A model generated the notes under the pieces. It was not told the DNA's origin and made no database searches. It worked only from the letters and a program-made list of their open reading frames with translations. Shown here piece after piece: positions 1-7,907 of a DNA stretch of 15,837 nucleotides. Each line of letters opens with the position of its first letter. Position 1 is the first letter of the stretch. A program made the translations under genes and the position numbers. This DNA is from Amoebophrya sp. AT5.2 (taxonomy: Eukaryota > Sar > Dinophyceae > Syndiniales > Amoebophryaceae), in contig RXOD01005110.1 in assembly GCA_005223375.1 (NCBI GenBank), forward strand, positions 1 to 15,837. Direction: 5' to 3'.

Positions 1-90
1 CCTCGCCCTTCTGAACGAAGTAGGTGCCTTTGTTCACGGCTAAAAGTGGACCCCGCCACCGAGTTTCGGCCCCGTGCCAGGCTCCAATTT

Positions 91-298
91 TTGTGAGGGC
101 GACATGCGTGTCGCGAGGCCTGGCCACAGAAGGGTATTGACGGCAAGCGTGACGAGTGGCCGGGCCTTGGATTGTTGTCAGGGCGGCACGAGTGTCGCGT
201 GGCCTGGCCACAGAAGGGTGTTGACGGCAAGCGTGATGCGTGGCCGGGCCATTGATAGTTGTGAGGGCGACATGCGTGTCGCGTGGCCTGGCCACAGA
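91..298. repeat. 84-bp tandem repeat, about 2.5 copies
   Basis: Units start at about 91, 175 and 259, with an exact 84-nt offset. The third copy is partial and stops after GGCCTGGCCACAGA. Copies differ by scattered substitutions only. Each full unit contains two adjacent small hairpins: GCGACA/TGTCGC with a 4-nt loop (degenerate in copy 2), and GTGGCC-T-GGCCAC (GAGGCC in copy 1). Because 84 is a multiple of three, an open frame at 74-301 runs through the array as a 28-residue repeat. No signal peptide, good start or downstream continuation supports translation, so I treat it as a satellite-like repeat. The array may extend in degenerate form to the left, but the first 90 bases show no clear further copy. 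Confidence 0.85.
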
Positions 299-397
299 TA
301 GCTTCAGTGTGGTGAGTCACCATGCGCTTCTCCTGGACGGAGTCCTTTTTCTCGGATGATCGATGTTGTTGATCGGTAGCTTTCGCGGTGAGGTTTC

Positions 398-436
398 TAC
401 CAAACTATCTACCACGTGGTAGTGCGATTTGGGTAG
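398..436. other. nested palindrome with CACGTG core
   Basis: CTACCACGTGGTAG at 409-422 is a perfect 14-bp palindrome centred on the E-box/G-box hexamer CACGTG. It is flanked by outer inverted arms CTACCAAA (398-405) and TTTGGGTAG (428-436, one extra G). The structure is visible directly. A role as a transcription factor site or cruciform is only a possibility. Confidence 0.5.
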
Positions 437-497
437 TGCCGTGCTCTCTTGAGGGCCACTCGCAGTCCTTTGTCACAACTTGAACTTGCCAAAGGAA

Positions 498-521
498 AAG
501 CCAATGCCAAGCAATTGGCTT
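498..521. other. small inverted repeat (8-bp stem)
   Basis: AAGCCAAT (498-505) and ATTGGCTT (514-521) form a perfect 8-bp stem around an 8-nt loop. An inverted repeat this short can occur by chance in this much intergenic DNA. No function is assigned. Confidence 0.35.
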
Positions 522-1069
522 GGGTAGAAGTGGTAAAGTAATGGGGATGAGTCTAGGTCCACGAAGCCGGAGCCGGTGGGGACCGGGAAGGCTTAATCGA
601 GACAGAAGCAAAACAAGCCTGAGTGTGTTTTACGTTTATCGCGACATGATACGCGAGGACCTACCAGCACAGCCACGCGCATTAATCTACTAATTTAAAT
701 TTTAGTATCTCAAACCCATACCCAATGCAGGCTGAGCGTACTATGCAACTGGTACTGCGAATTGTTTCCAATCCACCATCTCCATCATCAAAGACAAAGA
801 CGCTACAAAAAACTCACCGATTTGCTGTTGAAAACACCGAAAAGAATCAACATACTTTACAGTAACTCGATTTATTGTAGGAGGACGTAGTCGTTGTACG
901 CACCGTCAACCGTCAACGACCCGTCTTCGCTCTAGGCCGCTCTCTCGTAGCACTTCTACCGCTCCCGCTGGCATCGTTAAATTTAAAATTACTATAAATA
1001 TCAATCTCATCTACCACCGTTGCTAAAATCCATTTGTTTCAGCAACTACAACTTTCATCCAGCAAAAAA

Positions 1070-2221
1070 ATGGGAGGGCTGCACACGGCGAGGATGTTGT
1101 TCCTCATGGCGTTCTGTTTGGCCCTGCAGTGGAGGGTCACGCTTGCAGCCTCGACCGTGATGTCACCGGAGGAGTACCTTGACTTTTGGAAGCAGATGGA
1201 ACAGCCCTCGAAATGCGGCGTGGCTGCGAAACTCGGACTGACCGGGAAGTGGGCACAGGATACCGAAGGTGCGGCAACGAGTACGTCGAAGGGCGACAAC
1301 GTGGCGGAACAGGAAGATCGTCGTGTGAGCGAGAAGCGGGCCTTGTTGGTCGGCGCGGTCCGACGTGACGACGGGGAAGATCCTTCTCGTGGCGGCGAGT
1401 ATTCCGCGGTGAGAACACAAGATGCTCTACGCGCTTTAGCGAAGCATAGTGCGGCGGGCGGGCAGCCGCTCCTTGCCGGCTCCGAGGTAGGCCGGTTTGC
1501 TTTGATCCAGCAAAAGGCGGCGCAGGAGAGATCGCACTGGGTGGAAAAGAAAAAAGAGCACAAGAAGATCGCGGTGGTGCGCTTCGTGCGGGATCTTCTC
1601 GCGCTTTTTCGTGCAGAAGCTAATCGCGTCGGCCTGCTCGACGTGTTCGAGGTCGAATTGTGCCCGATCCGGAGGCATAATCCGATCTTAACCGATATAC
1701 TCGACAGACGGTTCCGCTACCTCCTGCACGCAGACTGGGACTATCGTTTACGGCCATCTTCTGGTACTGCAGAGACGCTGGCATCACCCTCACCGGACCG
1801 CAGTGACTCGAATAAGAAAGAACTGCAACTCTTCCCGTCGCTCTATGGCCATTGTGAACGAACTGGAAGGACGAGCTCTGGTGGTCGTGAGCTTGTGGAC
1901 GCGGTAACGGCAATCGTTCGGTCCGAGGATGCGAGGGACGAATCTGAGAAAATCGTTGACACCGATCACATACACATGGACAGGAATGACGGGTATAGAG
2001 CGGATGAAGGTGGACAGGCGGGGGATTTCTTTTCTCTCTGGCTGAATCTGGACCGCAAACCCAAACAAACGCACGGCACGGAGTCTGTGCCCACGACCGG
2101 CGCCCCCCAAACAAGGAGGCACAGGCGCGCCGGAGGGGACAGGCCGAAAGCGCGTACGCTGGTGGAAGCGGTGGAAGCGGAACTACAAAACACTACATCT
2201 GCCACCGCGCGCGACACGTAA
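1070..2221 (+). CDS. secreted protein of unknown function, about 383 aa
   Basis: I do not recognise a family. The frame is open from 1034, but the first ATG is at 1070. Translation from it begins with a classic signal peptide: a short polar start, then the hydrophobic stretch MLFLMAFCLALQW and a small-residue cleavage zone (TLAAS, about residues 25-29). The mature protein is highly charged. It has a basic/acidic stretch at about residues 160-175 (EKKKEHKK), a possible amphipathic helical segment (VRFVRDLLALFRAEANRVG), and a low-complexity, Arg- and Thr-rich C terminus. Third codon positions are mostly G or C, as in the other genes here. TAA is at 2219-2221. No introns are needed, though splicing near the C terminus cannot be excluded. 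It could be a secreted effector or a surface protein; nothing in the sequence decides. Confidence 0.65.
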   Translation: MGGLHTARMLFLMAFCLALQWRVTLAASTVMSPEEYLDFWKQMEQPSKCGVAAKLGLTGKWAQDTEGAATSTSKGDNVAEQEDRRVSEKRALLVGAVRRDDGEDPSRGGEYSAVRTQDALRALAKHSAAGGQPLLAGSEVGRFALIQQKAAQERSHWVEKKKEHKKIAVVRFVRDLLALFRAEANRVGLLDVFEVELCPIRRHNPILTDILDRRFRYLLHADWDYRLRPSSGTAETLASPSPDRSDSNKKELQLFPSLYGHCERTGRTSSGGRELVDAVTAIVRSEDARDESEKIVDTDHIHMDRNDGYRADEGGQAGDFFSLWLNLDRKPKQTHGTESVPTTGAPQTRRHRRAGGDRPKARTLVEAVEAELQNTTSATARDT

Positions 2222-2920
2222 TGATGCTGGTCAGGAACATGATGGAAAGCTCGAGGAGACAGACCCAATCTAATACGGGCAAAATCGGAAGATGCAGTAA
2301 CAAACTACATCTTCCGATTTTGGGCAGATTTATTCGGATCCAGGCTGCTAGTGCCTCATAATTAATCTATTAATCTATCATCGTTTAGATATATTCACTT
2401 CTGACTGATTTAGCTGATCCGGTTTGTAATTTTCCGCTGGAGGGAGCTTCGTATACTATTAGTATATTCACAGAAGTTGGCCTCCGGACGGTACCCGCCC
2501 ACGGCTTACACCTTTGCACCACGCTTCGCAATTTACTTGTGATAATGTGTATTTGATGTGCGGCTACTTAGAACAAGCCTGCGCTTTTATGGTTAACACG
2601 CGATTTTGGGAGTCGTGAGTAACTTAGAGATTTAGGTATTCCTAACCCCTCGCTTTGAACCTTCGTGACGCAGGAAAACAAGAGGACAGGTCGAGAGGCA
2701 CTTCGTTGCCAATGTTTTGGGTTTGGCAATGAAATGAGCAGCAGCGTCTCGGCCGTGGATTGTGGATCGTGTGTTCACCGAGAGAGATCGCTTTTTATAT
2801 TTGCTTGCGGATGTAAGTATAAAGCATGCTAATACTGCTATCTATGTGAGTGTTCCTGTTCATCAAGTTCCGTTGACAGCTCATCGTAGGACCTCCTTCG
2901 TATACAACTACATCTACATC
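2222..2920. other. intergenic region and 5' leader of the GH2 gene
   Basis: No gene is seen. It contains the 2280-2322 hairpin, AT-rich DNA at 2355-2470 and the leader of the gene at 2921. Within the leader, GTAAGTAT at 2813 (strong donor match) pairs with TTGACAG ending at 2879, with CTAAT between them, suggesting a 67-nt 5'UTR intron. The frame of the next gene stays open upstream to 2762, but without an ATG before 2921. Confidence 0.4.
2280..2322. other. perfect 15-bp hairpin downstream of the orphan gene
   Basis: CAAAATCGGAAGATG (2280-2294) is exactly reverse-complemented at 2308-2322, with a 13-nt loop. It starts about 59 nt after the stop codon of the 1070-2221 gene, so it probably lies in its 3'UTR. 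It could be a 3'-end or stability element, a small-RNA precursor-like stem, or the remnant of a terminal-inverted-repeat element. Only the fold potential is seen. Confidence 0.7.
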
Positions 2921-5900
2921 ATGAAGAGAAGGTTAAGACTCCTCTCGTCGCCTTTGTGGCTCGTACGGCTGCCGTCGTGCAGCTTGGTCTTTTCGTTTTT
3001 CGCCGCCGCGGCGTTGATCTCCCAGCTCGCGTCTGCCTGCCGGCCGAACCCGGCGCTCGCGTCGATACCCCAGTCCTGGGAGGACCAGGAGGCGCTTGTC
3101 CCTTTCCGGACGCATGGCGTTGAGGGCACGTTCATCTTGCTCAATCACGGCGCCTCGCTCCTCCGTCTCCCCGACGATGCAGTCCCGGGGGACCAGAGGA
3201 CAGAGGATGGTCTGGCTTCGTTTTTGCCGGCCGATTTGCGGGAGAAGCTCGGTTTTCCGGAAGAGCACGGCATCTGCCTCGCCATCCCGGACGTGTTCAC
3301 GAGAGGGAATCTGATCCGGCTAAGGTCCGACCTGTCCAGCTCGATGGTGAGCGAGGAACTGCTGAACGATTTGCTGGAGCAGAAGTTGGGCGAGAAACTC
3401 AAGCAAAGCACGGGCATCGGGCACGCAGCTGTTGCGACGGCGACGAAGGGCGAAGACTGGAGCCGACTAGGATTCGGGAAATCGGGAGAAACGTCGACGG
3501 AACAGGAGGAAACGGGAAATCGGGGAAACGGCAATGGTAAAAACGGGAACTACGCAGCCGCGGCGGCCGAAGATCAGCTCTTGCTGCGCAACAGCCTGCT
3601 TCTTCGCGAAAAGAAGAGGCAGGTGGAGCAGTCGCTTCCCCCCACTGGGAGGTACTGCAACAGTCTCGTCAACGACGTTACTTGGTGGAACCCGGAATTC
3701 CTCTCCAAATTTGAGCTCCTGCAAAGGTGGCGCGACTACTTGGCGAAGCAAACTGGGATTTTGCTGATCCTCGGCCCCAACGCGCCGAACGAAGAAAGGC
3801 TGAAACTGATCTTGCCCACCCCAACGGCGGGCGGCTCGGCGCCCTTCGCGATTGCGAACTACGTGAAGGGAAACAGCCTGGAAGAGGTCGCCGAAGTGGT
3901 GGAGCTCGTGAAGTCTGTTGTACAGACACCGGATCAAGGAGCCAAAGACGCGAATGCAGCAGAGGCAGATTTGGCCCAGATCCACCAGCAAGCGCCGATT
4001 TCGCTGATCTTCATCCTGGGCACAAGCGTTGAGTTTGCCACAGCGCTGGGGCTGCAGGTGCACTGCATGGCGCCGGTGGTCGACGGAGGGGAAATGAAAA
4101 TCCTTCCGGAAGATATCGTGGGAGGTGGAGGCGGGGGAGCTGCGCAGGGGAGAGACTTGGTGAAACACCGACTGCTCACACGAAATTATCCCGAAGTCGT
4201 AGAGAAGACAGCCGCTGATGAACTACCTTTGAGCGTGCAGCTCAATGGAGGGAGCAAGAAGGACGAGAAGCTCGACCTGAGTCGGCCCGAGGTGCGCGCG
4301 CGCGGAGAATTTGTCATGAACAACAAAACGCTGACGGCCAGCAGCCCTGCAACGTCACAGCGGGCGGCTTCCGGGAGGACCACCAGCACCAACCAAGTGC
4401 ACCTCGACCTGAACGGCGCCGAGTGGGAGTTTTTCGTGCAGCCGACGGCGGTCGGCGGGGGTCCTCTGGACGGGGCGGGACAGAGCCCGGACGCAATCTC
4501 CGCTGTCGCTGTGGGAAATATCAACGTGCCGTTCCCGCCACAGTCCGCGTTGAGCGGGTTGCAGCTCAAAATATCGAGTACGGAAAGAGTGTTCTACAAA
4601 CGAAGCGGGATAGTGTTGGATCCTCTGGCGGTCGAGGCAGAGGCCTACCGGCTGGTCATCGACGCCTGCGACTGGGCGTGCGAGGTCTTCATCGAAGGGG
4701 AGCCGCTGATTGTGCACAACGGCGGCTACGACCGCTTCTCTGTCGAGATACCGCGAAAGTTCTACAACTATGGCGGCGGCAAGGGCTTTGAACTGGTGGT
4801 AACGGCATGGGATCCGACGGATAAAGGCTGTGAGTTCGTGCAATCGCCGCCCGTGCCGTGCGTTGAGTGCTGCACCGTAGCGATACAACCGAGGGGGAAG
4901 CAGGTACGTACGTACTTTTTTAATTTAATAAAATAGTTGTGAATCTGAATGATGTTGATGAGAACTACATTCATGATGATCGTGTCGTAAAATAAGTTAC
5001 AGTATAGTACTAGAAAGATAAAGATTATGCGGCTTTGGCTTACTCTTACAGACACTACATACTTTCACATCAGGCGCTTGACCCCGGGTTTATCATGTAC
5101 AGTCCGGTCACGGGCATCTGGCGCGACGGCATTTGGATCGAGAAAGTGCAGCGGTGCTGGCTCAAGGATTGGTCGTGGCAGTACAACGCCTACGAAAAGA
5201 AGCTCACGCTCTTGAACTTCGACCTGTCGGCGGCGTGTTTCGATCCTGGCAGCTCGGGAGGGCGGACAGAAGGCCAGGCTGCAAAAACTTTCGCCGACTA
5301 CGGCATCCGCGCCACTCTAACGTCGTCCAGTGCGGCGTCCAAAACCGCAAGCGCGACGCTGCATCGCTTGCTGCGCGTCCCCTTCGAGGATGTTCTCGTA
5401 GACGCAAACTTTCAGAAGAACCGGATCGAGCTTTTTCTGGCTCCTGAAGCATCGGAAGATGAAAGCGAAGCCTCCTACTTCGCGGAGTGGAGCGTGGACT
5501 CCCCGACCTTGCACGACTTAAGATTGGAGCTGTTGATTGCCGGGAGCCCTGATACTGATTCGGACGAAAATATTCTTTCCTCCGCGAGCCACGCGCTTGG
5601 TCTTCGCGAGATCCGCATGGAGAGAAACCAGCTCTACCTCAACGGCAAGTTGCTCTTCCTCCACGGCGTCCTCCACCAAGGGTATTGGCCGGAATCTCTC
5701 CTCACCCCGCCCAACGAGAACGCTCTCAAACAGGAAGTCAAGGCCATGCGGGACGCGGGCTTTAACTCGGTGAGAGTGCACATGGTGGTCTTCCCCGAGG
5801 CGTTCTACCGGTGGTGCGATTTCTATATGGTGGGACCAGATGGTAAGTGGTCAAGTGGTAAGTGTTGCAGGACATGCCGAGCGGAGACCGAAAAAGAGGG

Positions 5901-7907
5901 CAGCAGTTGGAGGAAAGCCGTCTTGTCGCAGTCGGCGGGTTTGGAGGCGCTCTTGCACCCTACAGCCGACACCACCTAGAGTCCCTCTTTACCCTGCTGT
6001 CAGGCCCTATCGCGGCCAGTGTAGTCAGCAGCTGTCCGCTACCGCTGCACCCCTCTGCCTCCCAATCGGTTTCCTCTCGTGTTTCACACCCGGGCGGTTC
6101 AGAGCGCCTTAACAGTCTCCACCATTGCCATCTGGTCTCGCCATATTCTACGGTTTACTCGTTCTCCAGGACATGCCGAGCGGAGACGGACGAGTGATTC
6201 CGGCGTGGGACTTGCACAGGCGGAACACGCAAATGAGCGAAGGATACTCCATGGACGACAATACGGGCTTCGACGAGATCATACGGACGGGGGCAAGCTA
6301 TTCGAATTTCCTGGCCGAACTAAAAGCGATGATCTGTGGGCCGCTAAAGAGGTACTCGTACTACAATTTACTGGCGCTATGGTTTATGGATGAAGAGGCC
6401 TTTCGCCTTCGTTCTAAGTACTTAGATCTCCTTACACTTCACTTTGCTAGGACCTGGACCGCGAGGCGCGAGCGCGACCGCATTCAAAGTCAAATCCTAA
6501 TTCTTTGTCTTTCCTAGCTACCCAACATCCACAGTCGGCCATCCCTCGTTCAACAGGTACTCCTCGGTGATTATTTGGGTGCTTTTCAACGAGGGCTGGG
6601 GGCAGTCGAACACCATCCAGACTGTGGAGATTGTGCGGTTCTTCGATCCCACTCGTCTGATCGACGCGGTGAGTGGTTGGAACGACCCGATCATGTTCGG
6701 GGACCCGCACCCCGTGATCCAATTCGAGGAGGATCCCTTGAACAGACAGGGGCGGACGCGGTTCTCGCACGACGTCGGCGACATGTATATGAAGCGGCCA
6801 GGTGGTAAGTGGGGAACTGGTAAGTGCTAGGTGATGGGTCCCCTTGGACTTGGAAGGTGGCGGATTGCCCTAGGTGGCGAGCGGGTCAAGGCGCTCTAAA
6901 CCGCCCGGGTGTGAAACACCCGGGCGGTTTCAGAGATGCCCCATTGTGGGGGTAGGGGGTAGATGAGAGTGGTGGGTAGGGTCGGGGGTACAGCGTCGGG
7001 CGGTAAGCCATCGGAAGGTCGGGGGAGGCTGTAGTGGAAAACCACTGAATACAATGGTGATAGGGCCGCAAAGCAGGGCAAAATATGCCGCCAGGGTTGC
7101 AATTTATTGTCAGCCGTAGCAGGGGGCTGCAGAGCTGTGGGCGCCAGTCTTGCAGACCGCGGATACTTAGCCGCTTTTCTGCTTCTCTTGCGAACCCCTT
7201 CCCCACACAACCAATGGGGATCCCGAAGAGCCCCCCCAAAAAATCACTTACCACTTACCCACTTACCACCTGGTCCCGCCATAATGTACGACATCCACAA
7301 CTACGAAGGGAGCAACCCCATGCAAAATCTGACGAAGACGTTTGACATCTACCCCTTTCCTCTGGCGAACCGCCCGATTCTGGTGGGGGAGTACGGGGGC
7401 ATCGGCTACTCGCTGGGGGACGGGGAGCACGACTACGACGCGGACGCAAGCTGGGGCTACGGCGACGTGCGGAGGACGGAGAAGGGGTTCCTGGAAGCGG
7501 TGGGGGCGGTGTTCGAAAGACTCCGAATCCTGGCGTGCAAGAAAAACGAGAACAAACACAGCGTGAACAACGGGCTGCTGCAAAAAGAGCAGTACGGAGC
7601 CGCCGGTTCTCTGTCGGAGAAAATTGCGGAAGACATGGCGAAGTCGGACCAGGAGGTGGAAGTGGTGGCGCCTTATGCGAACAATACGTACAACGTGATT
7701 GGGGGAATCTACACGCAATGGACGGACGTGGAAACCGAGATCAACGGCCTGGTCACCTACGATCGGGTGCCGAAATTTGAGAACGGCAGACTGGGGGAGT
7801 TGCGGAAACTCTCGGAAAAACTCATCGCGGACTACTACGCATGCACAGGTCCACCCCGGTGGAGCTACGCTCATCTAGGGAGAAAAATAGAGATGTTTGA
7901 AGACTGA
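2921..7907 (+). CDS. secreted glycoside hydrolase family 2 enzyme, five exons, about 1261 aa
   Basis: Exons as I splice them: 2921-4903, 5074-5825, 6151-6351, 6557-6787, 7289-7907 (3786 nt, in frame). The ATG at 2921 opens an Arg-rich start and hydrophobic core, a signal peptide to about residue 39. Residues 40-550 have no recognised domain. At about 555-690 comes the GH2 jelly-roll sugar-binding domain, with the family signatures DPTD and QPRGKQ followed by YSPVTGIW. An Ig-like sandwich domain follows, then the TIM barrel: NGKLLFLHGV (851 on), HQGYWPE, GFNSVRVHM, the strand LLVLQDMPSGD, NEGWGQ with acid/base Glu991, and VGEYGG with nucleophile Glu1090. Retaining beta-glycosidase chemistry outside the cell or in the secretory route is expected; beta-galactosidase, mannosidase and glucuronidase cannot be told apart. 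Both catalytic Glu are kept, so the gene looks functional if the introners are spliced. Most related GH2 enzymes lack such a long N-terminal region. Confidence 0.88.
4904..5073 (+). other. intron 1 of the GH2 gene (GT-AG, 170 nt)
   Basis: The donor is CAG|GTACGTACGTAC and the acceptor CACATCAG|GCG. Phase 0 joining gives QPRGKQ-ALDPGFIMYSPVTG, which matches the conserved order of this GH2 signature. The intron is AT-rich, with several stop codons in the exon frame. A nearer acceptor (TTACAG ending at 5051) would add 22 nt and break the frame. Confidence 0.85.
5868..5888 (+). repeat. copy of downstream exon sequence inside introner 1
   Basis: The 21 nt here are identical to 6167-6187, which is exon 3 of the same gene, 299 bp downstream. 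Reading back two more codons, both copies encode VLQDMPSGD; those extra codons differ (GTG TTG here, GTT CTC in the exon) but are synonymous. After the match the sequences diverge and the GH2 homology ends, so this copy is not a usable exon. Confidence 0.9.
6079..6110 (-). repeat. 32-nt block shared with introner 2 (inverted)
   Basis: The reverse complement of this block matches 6888-6919 of element 2 with one mismatch. It contains CACCCGGGCGGTT followed by AGAGCGCCTT on the + strand. It ties the two elements into one family and, together with the terminal arms, shows that they sit in opposite orientations. Confidence 0.9.
6352..6556 (+). other. intron 3 of the GH2 gene (GT-AG, 205 nt; alternative acceptor at 6517)
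   Basis: The donor is AAGAG|GTACTCG. The acceptor CAACAG|GTACTCC joins in phase 2 to give GPLKRYSSVIIWVLFNEGWG, the right spacing for the GH2 acid/base motif. A second acceptor (TTTCCTAG ending at 6517) is also in frame and would add 13 residues before RYSS. I prefer 6556 because family members have about eight residues between the conserved Met-Ile and the hydrophobic strand. The octamer AGGTACTC occurs at both junctions (6350-6357 and 6555-6562). Confidence 0.75.
6888..6919 (+). repeat. 32-nt block shared with introner 1
   Basis: It matches the reverse complement of 6079-6110 with one mismatch. Here the block runs into a second, inverted copy of its own CACCCGGGCGGTT part, producing the hairpin at 6898-6930. 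Confidence 0.9.
6898..6930. other. perfect 15-bp GC-rich hairpin in introner 2
   Basis: AAACCGCCCGGGTGT (6898-6912) and ACACCCGGGCGGTTT (6916-6930) are exact reverse complements around a 3-nt loop. Element 1 carries only one arm of this palindrome (6079-6100 region). The hairpin would be very stable in RNA and may help bring the intron ends together; that role is inferred. Confidence 0.85.

Larger units (their letters stand above)
302..1069. other. intergenic region upstream of the first gene
   Basis: I see no convincing gene on either strand. The stretch contains small palindromes (398-436 and 498-521, listed separately). It becomes AT-rich at 975-1000, just before the 5' leader of the gene at 1070. 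The sequence TTTGTTTCAG at about 1033-1042 resembles a splice acceptor, so the leader may be spliced. No tRNA or rRNA is visible. Confidence 0.5.
5826..6145 (+). mobile_element. introner-like element 1 (intron 2 of the GH2 gene, 320 bp)
   Basis: It starts TATGGTGGGACCAG and ends CTGGTCTCGCCATA, an inverted repeat with two mismatches over the first 18 nt. It is flanked by the 5-bp direct repeat TTCTA (5821-5825 and 6146-6150), as for a target-site duplication. Removing the element plus one TTCTA joins GATTTCTA to CGGTTTACTC and restores DFYGLLVLQDMPSGD, a conserved GH2 barrel strand. No GT-AG choice does so: donor 5830 with the acceptor ending at 6169 stays in frame but deletes GLLVLQ. The element carries no transposase. 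Its left arm contains two GTAAGTG motifs. It also holds a short copy of downstream exon sequence and a block shared with element 2. The intron removed would be 325 nt. Confidence 0.85.
6788..7283 (+). mobile_element. introner-like element 2 (intron 4 of the GH2 gene, 496 bp)
   Basis: The left 39 nt (6788-6826) and the reverse complement of the right 39 nt (7245-7283) match at 33 positions. Both carry the core CCAGGTGGTAAGTGG. The flanking 5-bp duplication is ATGTA (6783-6787 and 7284-7288). Removing the element plus one ATGTA restores VGDMYDIHNYEG, a conserved GH2 segment. An in-frame stop (TAG at 6828) shows it must be removed. No GT-AG pair at the boundaries fits. Its right arm matches the left arm of element 1 at 35 of 39 positions after reverse complementing. 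Subterminal inverted stretches occur near 6935-6959 and 7195-7222, and a perfect hairpin lies at 6898-6930. It has no coding capacity of its own. The intron removed would be 501 nt. Confidence 0.87.

Noticed and set aside
74..301. Open frame through the 84-bp repeat as a repeat-protein gene
   Set aside because: It follows only from the period being divisible by three. It has no signal, domain or good start.
354..368. 15-mer GGATGATCGATGTTG also at 12584-12598
   Set aside because: An isolated match between intergenic and intronic DNA with no extension; compatible with chance.
3467..4168. 233-codon minus-strand open frame
   Set aside because: It is a shadow of GH2 exon 1, caused by the GC-rich third positions.
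5843..5870. GTAAGTG...TTGCAG as a miniature intron leading to the exon copy
   Set aside because: It is far too short, and reading on from the copy leaves GH2 homology at once.
5830..6169. Canonical GT-AG splicing of introner 1
   Set aside because: It keeps the frame but deletes GLLVLQ, a core barrel strand. The duplication-based junction restores it exactly.
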